Below, piece by piece: positions 24,441 to 37,850 of a stretch of DNA of 64,000 nucleotides (positions are counted from its first letter, which is position 1; each line of letters starts with the position of its first letter). Source of the DNA: Struthio camelus (Eukaryota > Chordata > Aves > Struthioniformes > Struthionidae). The notes under the pieces are model-generated. The model was not told the DNA's origin and searched no databases. It worked only from the letters and a program-made list of their open reading frames with translations. The DNA is taken from positions 39,386,911-39,450,910 of the forward strand of contig NC_090942.1 in NCBI RefSeq assembly GCF_040807025.1, read 5' to 3'. Position numbers and translations under genes: made by a program.

Positions 24441-27400
24441 GAAACAGCAGCATCAAAGCTGGAAGAAAAACTTAAAACTTTTTGAAAAATAATAGTTACT
24501 GTAAGGGTTTTTTTCTTTAACACTGTTTTTCCCACTACTTCACCTCGGTGCAAAAGAAAATAAAAGGTAAGACTATAAAATCTGCACTTGTAAGCTGTTT
24601 AAAATTGGGTTAGGGTCCTATAGCTTCTAATTAAAAGATAAGAGCTGAAATCACTGAACATAGATGTATGTTATTAAACTGTGCACGTGTTGGTTTACAG
24701 CCAACACAAACCTTCCTCCCACGTGCTCCCTTTTTTTGATCAAGCTGCAACGTTATAAAGACAACCGCGCAGCCTGTGTGCGCACCTCCGAGCACGATGG
24801 GGTCTTGTCCCACCAGCCGGGCTTGTAGGCACCACGCTGAAACCACTCATACCCAGGAACTAATGCTCTTACACGCAGCCGTGTGAGGGACATGTTTTTG
24901 TTGCCATGCCTGGCCCCTGGTGCTCGTGGCTAGGGAGCTCTGTGATTCAGAGACTTTAACCGCTGCATGAGGGTAATCATAGCTTGCTTTTAGTAATTTA
25001 TCACATAAAGGTGATACTGAATATGTGCAGTAATGTGTGCCATGAGATTACGAGACTCTTTTTTTACCTAAAGGTAGCTATCCTTTTCATCCTTGCTGCG
25101 GACCTGGTGCGCTCTGGCCACACTGCAAGGTTTGGCCCGATGGCTTAACGGCAGCTTTTGTGCACCTTTTCTCATCAAAGTGTCCAAAATAATGAGAACG
25201 CTCTACTGTAGCCTGCCAGGCTTGTTTTTTGGGCATGACCTGCGGGGGTACCCCATCATGTGCATGGGGCGTGGAGGTGGATGAGCGTGCAAGGTTTCCT
25301 TCAATCCCTACGGGGGAAGATCTTGCAGCTAAATAAACTCACCGAGACTTGGATACGTGAGAGAGTGACAAACGGCTCCCTGGTATTCAGCTCTGCGTTA
25401 AGCTCTGCCATTCTCCCCTTCACCATTTAATTTTCTTTTTCATAGTCAAAACTGTTTTAGTAGGCGTTAGTATAGCATGCAAGGTTTTCTCCCCCTTCCT
25501 CAGCAAGAAAAAGAGATGTTTGCAGCTGAAGTATCAATTATTTTATTGTTACATTTTTCAATTCAAGAAATGGATTCCCTGGAGGATAAATATTGTAATA
25601 GGTAGCAAAAACTTAAGAGACCAGTCATGATTTTTCTAGTCAAGGATCAGTCATCTTCACCTGCAGTGAGCATCATGTTGTTCTCTCCATTTAAGTTGCC
25701 AGTTATGTACTGGGAGATTAGCAGTGTCATGCTGGTGATGAATATGTACTTCCTGCACAAAAATGAACATTATGACAAAGGAATTGACCTCTCAAACAAC
25801 AGGAAATACAATTAAAAATTGTTACGTCACAGCTTCTTAATCACGATAACACTAAGCACCCTACAAGGGAAGGTAACAGTGCCTTGCTACCTTTCAGTCA
25901 ACAGTCTCCCTCTGCCAAGTATTTCTAAATGTCGCAGGAATGTAGTTCATATGTTTCACAGATTATGAGCTACTTTTCCCAGTGCTTTGACCACCAGACA
26001 CAACAGCATCCAAATGCAACACAGTGGTAATTCAAACAAGACTGCAGTTCCTACTATGCTATAGGTGCAACACTGGAGTGGGAACAAATTAGATCTGTGA
26101 CCTCTGTGCAGGTCCAAAATATGCTCTCTCTCTTTTTTTTTTTTTTAACCATAGAGAAGAAAAATTAGAGAAAGCGAAGTTGTAAGACAAAGAACAATGC
26201 AACCAGCAGGACTGAGCCTCATATCCCTTTGATGGGCTTGACGGTTTGCCTTCAGCGTGAACTCTCAATGCCCAGCTGAGGACCCAGTCTGTGAGTTGTC
26301 TCTAATTTTGTTTATTTTGCAGCTAAGGGTGTCAAAACCTTGCACAACTGCAATCTCCCTTTACTAAAAGGACACTTTCTGTGTCCTTTCTGCAGTGTGA
26401 GCCCTGTGATATCTCCTCCAAACAACCAAGGAGGGAAGGAAGCAAGCTACAAACACAGCTTTTCTGAAGACCTGCAATACTCTGTTCCTACAGCTACTCT
26501 GGTCACAATCCTGGAAAAGCACATGCACGCATGCTTAACTTTGCTTTCACAAAAAAGTGGGTCATCAATCCTGTAATGGAGAAAATAACCTCATCCGAGA
26601 CTATAGGTGCAATTTTTAAATTGTCAAGTTGTATCACAAAGGCGCACAGCTCACTGATTGTGGGAGAGAACATTCTTTGAACATTAACACTCAACAATGT
26701 TAACAGTGTTTTCCTGTCTATATCCTTAATTGTGAACCTTCCACTTCTAAATGTGAATTTCTTACCATTTCTGTTTTCTATGAACCGCACATCCAACCAG
26801 ACTCTGAACTGCAAACATGTAAAACTTTTCTTGTCAGAAAGTGCTTACCCGAATGTGTCTGGATTTAATGTAAGCTTGTCTGCTTAACCTCTTAGAGGTT
26901 AAGATGTTTTATAATAACTGGATTTCACTGTAAAGAGAAGGTCAGGTGGTGTGATGAGGACCTCAGGATAAAATCTGGAGGAAGACTGCATAACGTTTGA
27001 GTGACTGGGAGAAAGAGTAATGAAAAAGACAAACTTGGACAATTCTAGGATGAATTCTAAATTTGGCAGCACTGTGACTCAGACAAGTCTCTGTTCAAAA
27101 CAGCATTATAATGGTAGCTACTAGGAAGCACTGGAAAATAGCCAAACATTTAAAGAAAGTGAAATGAAAATTATGAAATAGAAATCTCTTGTGGTCATTT
27201 TTCACAGGAAATTATGCTTGTTTCAGTCCAGCTGAATGACAGAAGTGATGGTATCATGTAAAGAATGTACCTGCTGATACACAGGGTTTAGGCACCTCTA
27301 CTTTCCTTATCCTGGGCTGAGCCACAAACGCCTATCCCAGGTCATTGGCAGTTGCTTACCTGATCAACACCACTCAAGCCTTCAAAGGCTGCATAGGTTT

Positions 27401-30400
27401 ACTCCAAATGAGTCACTGCCTCTAGTTCTTCTTCTTTATTTTTTCTTTTTGTTCTTTAACATACATTTGACACGCATTTAACAAATGCTGGGAGAGTCTT
27501 TTCCAGCAAATTGTGTTCTTCTTGCAAAGTACATTGACCTTATGCAGCAGAGCTGGTAGCACTTTCCACTTGTGGTTACAAATCACACATGGAGTCATGA
27601 AATTAATCTCTATTCAAAGCCACCATCATATGTACCTTCAGATTCACAAAGGCAATCTGCCATTGTCAGGCTTGGCTCTGACATCAGAAATTGTGAATGT
27701 AAGTGAGATAATCCTCAGTCCTGTGGACAATCCTCAGTCTCGGCAACGACTTTTGCCAGTCGCTAGGAGGACACCGACATGTAGGTGTTGGGGTCTTGAG
27801 TCCCCTCAGTCAGGGGAGCCCCACTAGTGCCCTCCAAAAGGAGGTCTCAGGCCACCAAGCCCTGGCACTGGGGTGCTCTGCCAGCACCTACCTGTTGGGG
27901 TGGCTTGGGATAACCCCCAGCTGCGATCTTGTCGTGTCTCACAGCTCAGCCACCAAGACAAGGACAGGCACCTGCCCCATGTCCCCAGAGACTGTAGCTG
28001 GGAAAAAAAATCTTCCCAAAATGTCCAACGTGGTGCTGAGCCAGCTGTGTAGGTATCTCCCTCCTGACTAAGGCTGTCTGGACTTGGGGAAAAGAAGGGA
28101 CACCCCAGTGCCTCCATGCCTGAAGGATTTGGGCTGAGCATCCTCAGGCCAGCGCCGAATTCAGCTGAGGACACGCGATGCAGAGGGAGATGTCCCAGGC
28201 CTTGCTCCCTACATTTGTTTTGTCTTTATCCAGTAATTGAAATAAATTCATGCAGAGTCCTGGAAATGGAGAGCAGACCATCAGGATGTCCTACTACAAG
28301 CCATGGCCCTCAACCACAAGAATAGGCAATTAGCCTTGCTTTAGCAGAGTCTTCTTGTGGACCCATGAATTTTGCATTTCTGAGTACGTTGCTCTAGAAT
28401 AGCTTAAAGCACTTGCCTGCCTACAGAAGCTGAAGTCTGAAGTCCCTCGAATGAAGGAGCACCTGGAGCACAAGTGTCCCCCCTTCCTGAGCAAGCCTCC
28501 TCGCTACTCTGCCAAAGGGGACAAACAGCACCAGCGTTTCCAGAGAAATCTGTGATTCTTGTGGCGCTTAGGCCTAAAAACTGATCTTGCCTACTGAATC
28601 TCACTTTTGCAATTGTGTTTGAAAATAGTCCTGAGAGAGGTACCAGCACTTTTGCAAGAGAAAGGGTTTGAAGTTCTCCCCTTTTTGGCATTTCTTGTGA
28701 CTGCAGTCAGCAGGTTCGTGGCTGCAGCTCTCAGCCTGGGCACCAACAGCCCTTTGCTTTCCCCTGCTGTGGGCAACCACCGTGACCATCCAACTCTGCA
28801 TCGCCAGGGCTGCACCTACAGCATTGCATTGACTTTTGGACATGATGACGAGCTGATGATGCCTTTGCTGGCATGCAGGGGTTCCCAAAGCGGGGCAATG
28901 GTGGAAGAATTTGAGATCTTAAGTGCTTAATGGGGAAGGGAGGAGGCAGAAGAAATTCTTAGTTTGCTCTCGTGGACCTGTTCTGCACAAGTTCCAGATT
29001 CATGCTTTCTAAGTTCAGGTGCTTAACTGAGGTGCCCAAGTCAGGATCCTGGTCCCTACAGGTTCCCTTGACAGCCCCTGAAAGGAGAGCGTGACAATGA
29101 GCTTGGCGTTTGGAGGTCCTTCTCTCTCTTGCTGCTGATTTCAAGGGAGCCTGAAATCTCTGTATTTCCTGTTTGGGAGCCACTGTAGCGCTGTTAAAGG
29201 TTAAGGAGTGTGAATCTGGAGCTGGGGAGCCCTCTGAGCCTGTGATCTCCGCTCCCAAACTCCCTCAATACTTCAGGCCTGAAGGCCGTTGTTAGACAAA
29301 TAGCCTTTCTTTCTTCAAAAGAGACTTTGCATGGAAAAATAGATGTCTTACGGTAAGTAAGGTTGATCACATCCAATTCTCGTGCCTAAGGGTCTGCCGT
29401 CTTTGGGAAAACAAAATGTTCTTTCATCAAGCCGAAAGGTGCACAAGTAGGTCTTTCTGCAACACACTGCGTCTCTGCAAAACTCCAGCTGAAGAGGACC
29501 CGAACTTCCATAACCCAAAACATTCAGACAAGTATTCAGGGTTTCCACCAAGGCCCTACAGGGTGGTGGCCCACCACAATTTCATTTTTTACCCCTACAC
29601 ATTTCCTTCCCAGGAAGCCTCCACCCACCATTAACTTCGTCTAAGATAATGCCAAAAGAAACAAAGTTGTCTTTTTTTATATAAAATATTCAAGCTTTTA
29701 CCACAGAAACCACCTGATGGCTCAATTTTCACTCTTCCTTAAAAATCCTGTGGATAACTCATAGTAAATACAAAGGCAAAAAATACCAATTACTATATAG
29801 AGAGGATATAGAACCTGCAGCTGTGGCTTCTGTCATTCCTGTTTTCTAAAGAAAACATTGAAACACAGAGTAAATAGTTTAAAATAAGGGAGTTTTTGAT
29901 GGTGGTAGAAATTCTGAGTGAAGGATGAGCAAACTCCACCTTTCCTACCAGCTACTGAAAATAAGGGAAGCTTTCTCAACTCTGGCTTTGTGTGGCGAAC
30001 GGGTGTAGGTGTAGTGTCAGGGCGGAAGCAGTGTAATAGCAGGGCGTGCATTAGTAATATGTACTGAGAAATTATAATAAGGCTGAATCACAAGTTACTC
30101 AGCACTTTCTCCATTTATAATCTTGAAAGCTTGCTATGACTAATGCACTAGGCACTGACCTGGCTCAGCACATAGCTCTTTAAACAAACAGAGACCTTTC
30201 AGGGCCAAATCACCGCCTGCCAGGGTTTGCACCACCCGATTTGATTCGCCTGTTACCGAAACCAGAGGCTAGAGGTCCCTGTGTTTGCAAGGGGACTTTC
30301 TGGCAGGCGCGATACAAAAATGCTTAGCGTAAGGGAGGAACACCTAATTCGGGGTCCCACCATCCCCACAGTCCGGACCTGAGTACCCAGGCCCTCTCGG

Positions 30401-31080
30401 AGGTCTCCATACTCGCACGCAGAAGCTGAGCCGCCAGCGCCCGAGGTTTGCAAGCTGAAGTGCTTCCAGGGTTTCAGCACCTGGGGCACCTGGCAGTGGA
30501 GGAGCAGCAGTTTTGGCTGCTCTGGGATAGGCTCCCAAATTCTTTCTGTCCCCCTGTTGCAAGTGCTAAAGCTCCTTTCTGACTCTGGGCTTTAGTGGTT
30601 TCCTGCTCCTTGTTCAGAACCAGTCACAGTGACTGGTGCAAAAAGGGTAATGAGCAACCTGTTCTGTGCTGCTGAGGTTTAAACCTGGTCCTGCTTCAAA
30701 CGGTAAAGTGAATTCAGCTACATACTATTTTTTTTTTTTCTGATTTCAAGGAAGGCAAATACATTGCAATTAAAAGCATAAAAATTGTATTTGATTGCTT
30801 TCAGTTGATGCACTTTCTGGAGAAATGAAGTAATGCTGAGCTAAACACACTCTTTTTGTGAATAGCTACACAGGAATTGTTGTGTTTTGCCCCCCACACA
30901 TTTAGCACTCCAGTAGGCAAAATATGAATCTTTCTACCGCATTTGTTGCTGGCACTTCTTGCACACGTACAGTCTGTATTAGCAGAGCCACTGGCTCCGA
31001 AGATATACCCCTACCCCTGACTGCTCACAGGTCACAGCTTTAAAGAAGAAGGAAAGATGCTGAAATTAATCTGGCTGCTT

Positions 31081-31205
31081 AGGTATTTGCATTGTCCCCA
31101 TCAGTGTAGCACCTAGGCACCTCACAATGATAAATATATTTATTCTTGTAACATCCTCACGTGGTCGTGAAGTACTCTTATCCTCCTTTTTAACCCTGTT
31201 TTCTT
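31081..31205. repeat. Ancient interspersed repeat, first part
   Basis: The run containing CCTCACAATGATAAATATAT, followed by TTGTAACATCCTCACGTGGT and GTACTCTTATCCTCCTTTTT, resembles an old, widely dispersed amniote SINE/LINE-tail repeat. In intact copies this part is followed by a segment about testing sets 'GAGGCACAGAGAG...TCACACAGCA'. The family name is uncertain. Confidence 0.45.
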
Positions 31206-31639
31206 AGCAAACTAGATATACGCAACCACACTGTCCGTCTGTCCATTGGGCCTCCCACACAAATACCTTTTTTAAAAAAAAAAAAAGTTATTGGTTGTCT
31301 TCCTCTATTGCCTTCCTCTACCTATCCCTTCCCACCTTTGCACGTGGGACGCATTTGGAAAGGCGCTGTCAGCCAGTTCCCCTGCCCGAGGCTGGCTACC
31401 TGCTGCCACTGCCAAGGCAGCTGGGATAAGGGCTGGTGGATGGGGTACGTCCGCCCACCTCCGCTTGCAGGTCTGTGCCTGCCTGGAGCGGTGTGCAGGT
31501 AATAGTTAGGTCCTAAACTTTCTCCGTGTTTCACTGAAGTCCGCACCTGAGCATGGCTTTGCATCCACATGAGGTAGACGCGAAAGGGGTTCAGGGCCAG
31601 ACATGGGCCTGCCGTACCGCATCCCTGTATCCCGAATCG

Positions 31640-31718
31640 GGCGCTCAGAGTCACAGCAGGCGTCTGTGGCAGAATCAGGGATAGAGCCCAAGAATTTCAC
31701 AACTCAAGTCCATCTACT
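31640..31718. repeat. Ancient interspersed repeat, second part
   Basis: The run TCACAGCAGGCGTCTGTGGC followed by AGAATCAGGGATAGAGCCCA looks like the downstream portion of the same kind of old repeat seen at 31,081-31,205. About 430 bp of unrelated sequence separates the two. They may be halves of one copy split by an insertion, or two independent fragments. Confidence 0.45.
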
Positions 31719-34700
31719 ATTTTTATTTTTATGCACCGGAAAGCAAATAACAAATCAACACTAGAATGATTTTCTGTGGTGACACCTTGCTGTGCTTCAT
31801 TAATTGTGAATGATACTTAGGTGCGGTTATACACTTGGTAGGACCGAAAGGAACCGATTTTCACACATGCAAAAATTTTGAAATAACATCGGTCCTTCAA
31901 AATGCATTTTGCTTAACAGCTCTCTTACTCTGTGCACCCAGAAGTGCAATATCTCCACAGCCTCTCCCTAATCTTCACAGGTGAAATACCAGAGAACATA
32001 CATGCACGTGACTATTTGACGGATGTCGCTGATGCCTGTTCTTTGTTAGAACTCTTCCAATGAAATTGAAAAATCACTGAAAACATACATATTGAGCAAA
32101 CAAGCACAAATATTTTGCTTTTTATCTTTGCGAATGAAGTAAACAAAGTTCAGCAATCTGTGACAGGTTACTGAAAACTGGCAAAATTAAGTACTACAAT
32201 ATCCCCAGATTTCTTAACAAAGCTGAAGTTTTCCATTATCTACGCTGAAAAAGATAAGAATATGCCAGATGGATTAGAAAGGGTCTTCAGTGTTTATAAC
32301 TATTTGCCTGATTGATGAAGGTTAAGTATTTACAAAAACATAAGCTATTCTGCATCAGTCATGCAGCACTACGCCTCTAAACTGTACTTAAGATCTCCTA
32401 AGTCCTTTCTGCTTTCATTATTCCGTCACGATTACATGGGCTAATGTGAACTACAGAAGCCTTCTTCATGGTCCAAGCTGGATGTGAATAGCTAAACCAA
32501 GAGACTGTATCTTTCACCCTCTATTAACAGCTCTACCGTTTTTTAGTCATAGCAAAAATGCGATCAAAATAAAATAGATATAATGACCCCGATTCACATT
32601 ACACTTACAAACTTGCTTTGTTCTAGTGAATAGGACTTGTCTAAAGCACATTAGCTTCTTGCTGCCCCAGGTCAGCATAAAATATACCCACAGTGTGTGG
32701 GTATAAAAAAAGTGAATGTTTTGAATCTTTATGAAGCTCCGTTATGCCTTTGCTACACATTTTCTGCTACAAATCCTCTGAAGATTAATTCTCCTCTTTT
32801 GCTGCTTGTTTCCTGACCTATCCTAATATAAGAGAGAGGAGAATCAAACCTTTAGAAGAAGGAAACTACAGAGGCCTGAACTAGGAAAAGGCTTTAGTAA
32901 GAGGCTAACTCATTCCTATGTGGCAAGACACATAAGTTTTAAAATCTGCAAGCTTTTACTTAAAATAGGCGAGTCCTTGAACACCTTGGGTTAATGGAAA
33001 AATACTATACTTATGTTTTCCCATATCACATCCACAGTGATTTTAAAGCAAGTCATTCATACCTACTCATAAATTAGTTGGTGTTCTCGGAGAAAATATC
33101 AGATTTTTTTGTTTTATTTTGTATTTTCTTAAGAGTTTAAATGCATTTAAATAGCCAGTAAAGGAAGTGGAGTCTGAACTTGCTAGAACATACTTCCACC
33201 TAATGCAAACAAACAGTACTTTAAAATATTCTGTTTGTTTTCCAGTTGGAACTGGCTCATTCTAATTTATGTGATGATTCAGTTAAAACTCACAAAACAT
33301 ACCAGCCGACTCAGATTTTGTTTTGAAATAGAACAATCTCTAAAACATGGCACTTTTAATGGCTTGCTTATGGCTTTTTTCCTTCCCTTTCTTTTTGCAA
33401 ATCATCTAGAGTTTCTTAAAATAGCTATTAAAAGGCTTCCCCACACAAAAAAGAAAGCCAAAAAGAATTGGTTATATCTTTAACATCAGGAAATGCATGT
33501 AGTAAGAACATAATAAGCAATAAAATCAGTGTTGATAGAAAAATAAATATAGCACTTTTGCCTAGGTTAAATGTCAGATGTAAGGAAGTGCCGAGCATCC
33601 TTACTTCCTATAGAATCACTCATCCTTCCTCTACTGAGGCCGTTTCCAAAAAGGCTGTTATTAAGTCTGGGAAAGGATGTGGCAGCAAAAGATGGTAAAA
33701 AGCTTGAACACGTGCATTGAGCACCATCTTTTTAACAAAAAGAGTAAAGGCAATGGCTGATGAAGAAAAGTAACCCACAGGTTTCCATAGCTGTAGCAAG
33801 GCTTAGGTAATGCACTATATAGTGTTTGATTTAAAATGTTAAAATATTAAAAGAAGTTTTCTATAGCATAGTGTTCCTATCAAAGTGAAATGACTCATAA
33901 GAATGCTAAATTCAAACCAGATGGGCATAAACACTCACTGAAAAAAAATCAGATATTTAGAGGTCAGCATGGGTCTTCATAAAAATGGAGACCTTGTCTG
34001 AGTTACTGAGAAATGAACTTCAGTGATAAAAAAGAAAACAAGAGAAAATATTAGTGATTTTATTTTAATTATACAAGCCACTGTCAATTAGGAGAACTAA
34101 CATTTACAAAACTGTACGTTGCCATTTTAATTTGAAAAAGCTGCCTATGGTAGTCCTCAGGCTTCAGAGAAGCAGCCCTCGAGTGAGTGCCTGCCGTGCA
34201 GCGAGGGAGCCGGGGCTGCCCTAGCTCCACGCCTGCTCCGCAGCGATCGCTGCGCTTCCCACCGAGGAGCAGCCCTGCTTAGGGATGTGTACGGCACAGA
34301 AAGCTGCAACCGCAGCGCTGCGGCCTGGTGGCAGCCTCAGCTTCCCTTTGAACCAGACCGCGGAGGGGAAAAAGGGCTCATTCCTGTTGTCATACCAAAG
34401 AGTTCATACCACCCAACATCTCCCTTGCTCTGTTGTTGGAAGTGTGTGTTGTTTTGTTTTCCTTTCCTCATTTTATCCGTTGCTCTCTACCATTTACAGA
34501 TTGTCTGGAGCGTGTACTTATTTTAAACTTTCATACCCTACCAAAAGAAAAATATGTGGGCTCAAAATTAATATTGTTTTTGACTTATGGTGAAATTCCA
34601 GTAATGTTTAACTTGGATCACTAGACCTGCGCACTTTACAGAGCGCAGAAAAGAATACTTTCTGAGCCGAAATGTGTAATGGGAGTTCCCTACTGTTTTG

Positions 34701-35930
34701 TTGCTGGGACCTTGGACAACAAGAAAAATGATGAGCATATAATTTATTCCTGTTAAAACATACAGACTAACTAAGTGGAGAAAATAAGGGTTCTACCCGT
34801 GCCATAAGCTATAAAGGCATATGTTTGTATGCCTGTTCCCTGATTAATTTGTTAACCACTACCATTCAACCTCCTAATAAAAAATGATTGTTCAATGTAT
34901 ATTACTGTCAACGATTTTACATTCCAAACCATAATCTCTTGGGGCACAAGTCAGCAAAAGATATGTGTGGCTTCCATCGCGTAGAAGCCCACACAATGCT
35001 GTGGAAACCAATTTCTCTGGGCTTCTGGGGCCTCCTGCGAAAGGGCCATGATATTATTTTGCAGATCAAAAATGCCTGTACTTTTGGCCTGTGTTTCACT
35101 ACCGATGGCAGGATTCTGGGGCTAAAGGTAACGCGCGAAGAGCTGGTCCCAACCAAGCAGCTAGGAGCTTTGCTGTCGGCATTAGAGAAGCAAGCGTTGC
35201 CTGCAGTGTGCACAGGGAGGTTCTGCAGGGCAAGTGCAGAGGTGCCACTGCAACATCCTGAAGGCTGCATAACACACATTTACTTTGGTGGCTCTTTCTG
35301 ATCGATCCTTGGTTTTGCAGTAACTAGAAACATCACGCGGAGCTTGGACCCCTTTACTCGGCGTTCTGCGCACACCTCATTAGGGAACCTACCTTTGAAA
35401 CACTTGAGGGTCCCAGCAGAGCTAAGAGTATCCCAGATCTCTCCGAAGCTGTGCTCTGCACCCCAAAGCAGTGGCAGAGCCCCTGCTCACAGAATAGTAG
35501 AAAAAGGGCGTACATTAACACCCTATGCTGAAATCTCTGCGATAGTAAACTGTAAAACACTAGGGGAACTGTAAAATGCTGAGCAGGCACTGGAGCGCTC
35601 TCTGTGAACTGAAAGACTATAAATCTCCCTCAACGGTATTACTCCTGCAGAGAGGCCCACCTGTGTGACTGTCGTGAGTGGGGTACTTTCAGTGTTCATT
35701 CTTCAAAAACGTTTTTAGATGTCTCCCTTTCTATGGCATTGAATAAATACTGTTTGCATACTCTCACCGCAAAATTAAGAGAGACAATCCTGGTTCACCA
35801 ACCTACAACACTGTTATTATCCATTTATTTCCTAAGGCTTGCCTTATCCACATGTTGCTTATAGTCAAACACTATTACCCATTTCCTACTACTATTATTA
35901 TTATTATGGGTTTAATCAATTATTGTCAAA

Positions 35931-37850
35931 TGCTTTACCAGCCTCCATTCCAAAATATGCAAGGAAGTAGCTGTGTGGGCAGGAGAAGGACAGAGACGAA
36001 GTGACAGGGACACAGGGGAAAAGGCCAGGAAGAAAAGGCAGCAGCAGCAGTCAGGGCTGGGTGGAGGACAGCTGAGAACCTTTCTGGATAGGGAAGACCA
36101 AGCCCGAGGTGAACCACAGCGTAGGGCCTGCTTGTCAGGTGCAATGGAGAGCTCACACAGCACAGTGAGAAGTTTGCAACAAATACAGCGCCCAACAACT
36201 ATAAGAACCTCTGGTGCATCAGGAAAACCCAAACCAATGATGGGAAAAGGCTAGAAGAACGCTCCATGGTCACAGAAGACTATTACCTCCTTTCAGCCCA
36301 GGCTCTGAAGGGCCAGCAGCAAAGACGCTGCTTCCCATGAGGTGGACTCTGGCAGCCCCAAAATTATGGGCAGTTCATGGAAGCAGTTAGACAGATGCCA
36401 GGCTAGGCAAAGAAGTACTGAGATCACTACACAGCAGAGAGTAGTTTGGGTGCAACCATACTAAAAAAAAAAAAACCCAAAATAACACAAAAACCCCATG
36501 AAGCAACAGCAAAGGAGCAGTAGGACACAGCGCCAATGAAGTAGCCTCAGATTCAGGGCTGTACTGGAGACAAACTCAAAGCCAAAAGTGAGGTACCACT
36601 GGGCAGGCAGTTGGGACACCTGAAGACAAAAATAAAGGTAGGTTTAAAGGCAGCCCCTGCCCTGGAACCAGAGAGGTAAGAGAAACGGGCAACGTAAAAA
36701 CTGAGGAGGTGCCAGACAAGGAAAAGAAGGCAAAGGGAATCCACAGCGACAGGGCGGCACGGCCAGGGGTTGTACAGCAGGCACAGCCGAGGAGCCGTGA
36801 GGCCCAGCAAGCCATGATGGGCCACCAGGGAGGCCTGCCCAGCTACAGTGGGCTACAGGGACTAGCAATTTCTGGTTCCAGCAATGCAGTGTGCACTGGC
36901 ACAAAAGGTACAACACCACATACGTTGATAAAAGAAAGAGGTAACAACCTGGCAAAAACAGGAACGTTGCAGAAGGGAGGAGACATCAGGAAATCAGTCT
37001 GTTTGCAGAAGGCCAGCAGGTCAGCTGTGCTGGCAGCATCTTCATAAATATTTCTCTTAATGTTGAAGCAGTTCAGTTTTACAAGCATGGGATCCTCTCA
37101 TGTGGTTACTGAGCATGAATCAAAGACAGTTGTAGCTCAGCACTGCCCTATTTTTTATTGTACTTTCTAGACCATCCTGGGCTTGAACAGCCTTAGCAGG
37201 CAGCAGCCAGCCCAGCAGGCCTGCAGGCAGGGGGTCCCCTTCTTCTGCTCACTCCTGGTAGGGGAGCAAAGGGAGGCAGCCCTGCGTCCAGGGAAAACCC
37301 CCGAGAAAGGAGGATTTGAGGAGGAGCGTGAGGCCAGGCTGCCAACCAGAGGCCATCTGCCGAGGGACACAGGCAGGAGGAAATGCATAGGAAAAGGTGC
37401 CTGGAGCTGGGCTGGGTGTGATGCGGGCAACCTGACCCAAGGGCCATTTGCAGCCAGGCGTCCTGGCTGGCACAGGCCGTGGGGCCTCGCTCCTGTCACA
37501 AGGTGATGCGTTCCAGATGTTCTCTAGATGCTCTAGATGTCCTGCAGGTGATGCACTCACTGCCTGCCTTACCCGAAGGTAGTGGCCTCAGGAGATGAAG
37601 TGCCCCAGAGTTGTGACCAAGTGGCTCACTAAGTTCAGCTGGGGCTCAGCACAGGGCGCTGCCACCGCCCTATCCCCCTGCCTGCCCGCTTTCCACACTG
37701 GGATAGGCACAGGCTGCTTGGCTCACACTGGCTACAGCTTGCAAGAGGATCATCCTCCCACTTCTCCTCACCCTAGTCCTCCTGTTTCCAAACCCAAGGA
37801 GCATCATTGCAGCAGGGAACGTAGGTAGAGCCAGAATCTCACCAAAGGCA
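35931..37850. other. GC-rich, CpG-poor block of unknown origin
   Basis: Composition changes abruptly at about 35,935 from AT-rich DNA to purine-rich, GC-rich sequence with few CpGs, and returns gradually after about 37,850. An A-rich interruption at 36,463-36,496 divides it. Overlapping open frames of 80-110 codons on both strands come from the lack of stop codons in such DNA and have no recognisable similarity. It could be an old, degraded retroelement or LTR whose family I cannot identify, or simply a composition domain. No terminal repeats were found by eye. Confidence 0.4.

Larger units (their letters stand above)
24441..35930. other. Gene-free intergenic DNA
   Basis: No exon supported. 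GC-richer patches at 27,720-28,960, 30,300-30,560 and 31,320-31,640 give many overlapping short open frames but nothing recognisable. Old repeat fragments are visible at 31,081-31,205, 31,640-31,718 and about 32,585-32,650. A CpG-containing pocket is at about 34,180-34,340. A short ATT microsatellite is at about 35,889-35,906. T and A homopolymers are common. Confidence 0.5.

Noticed and set aside
26503..26814. Minus-strand open frame of 103 codons with protein-like composition
   Set aside because: It reads more like real protein than most, but I could not match it to any family. No acceptor or donor pair fits and no related exon is nearby. A translated search would settle it.
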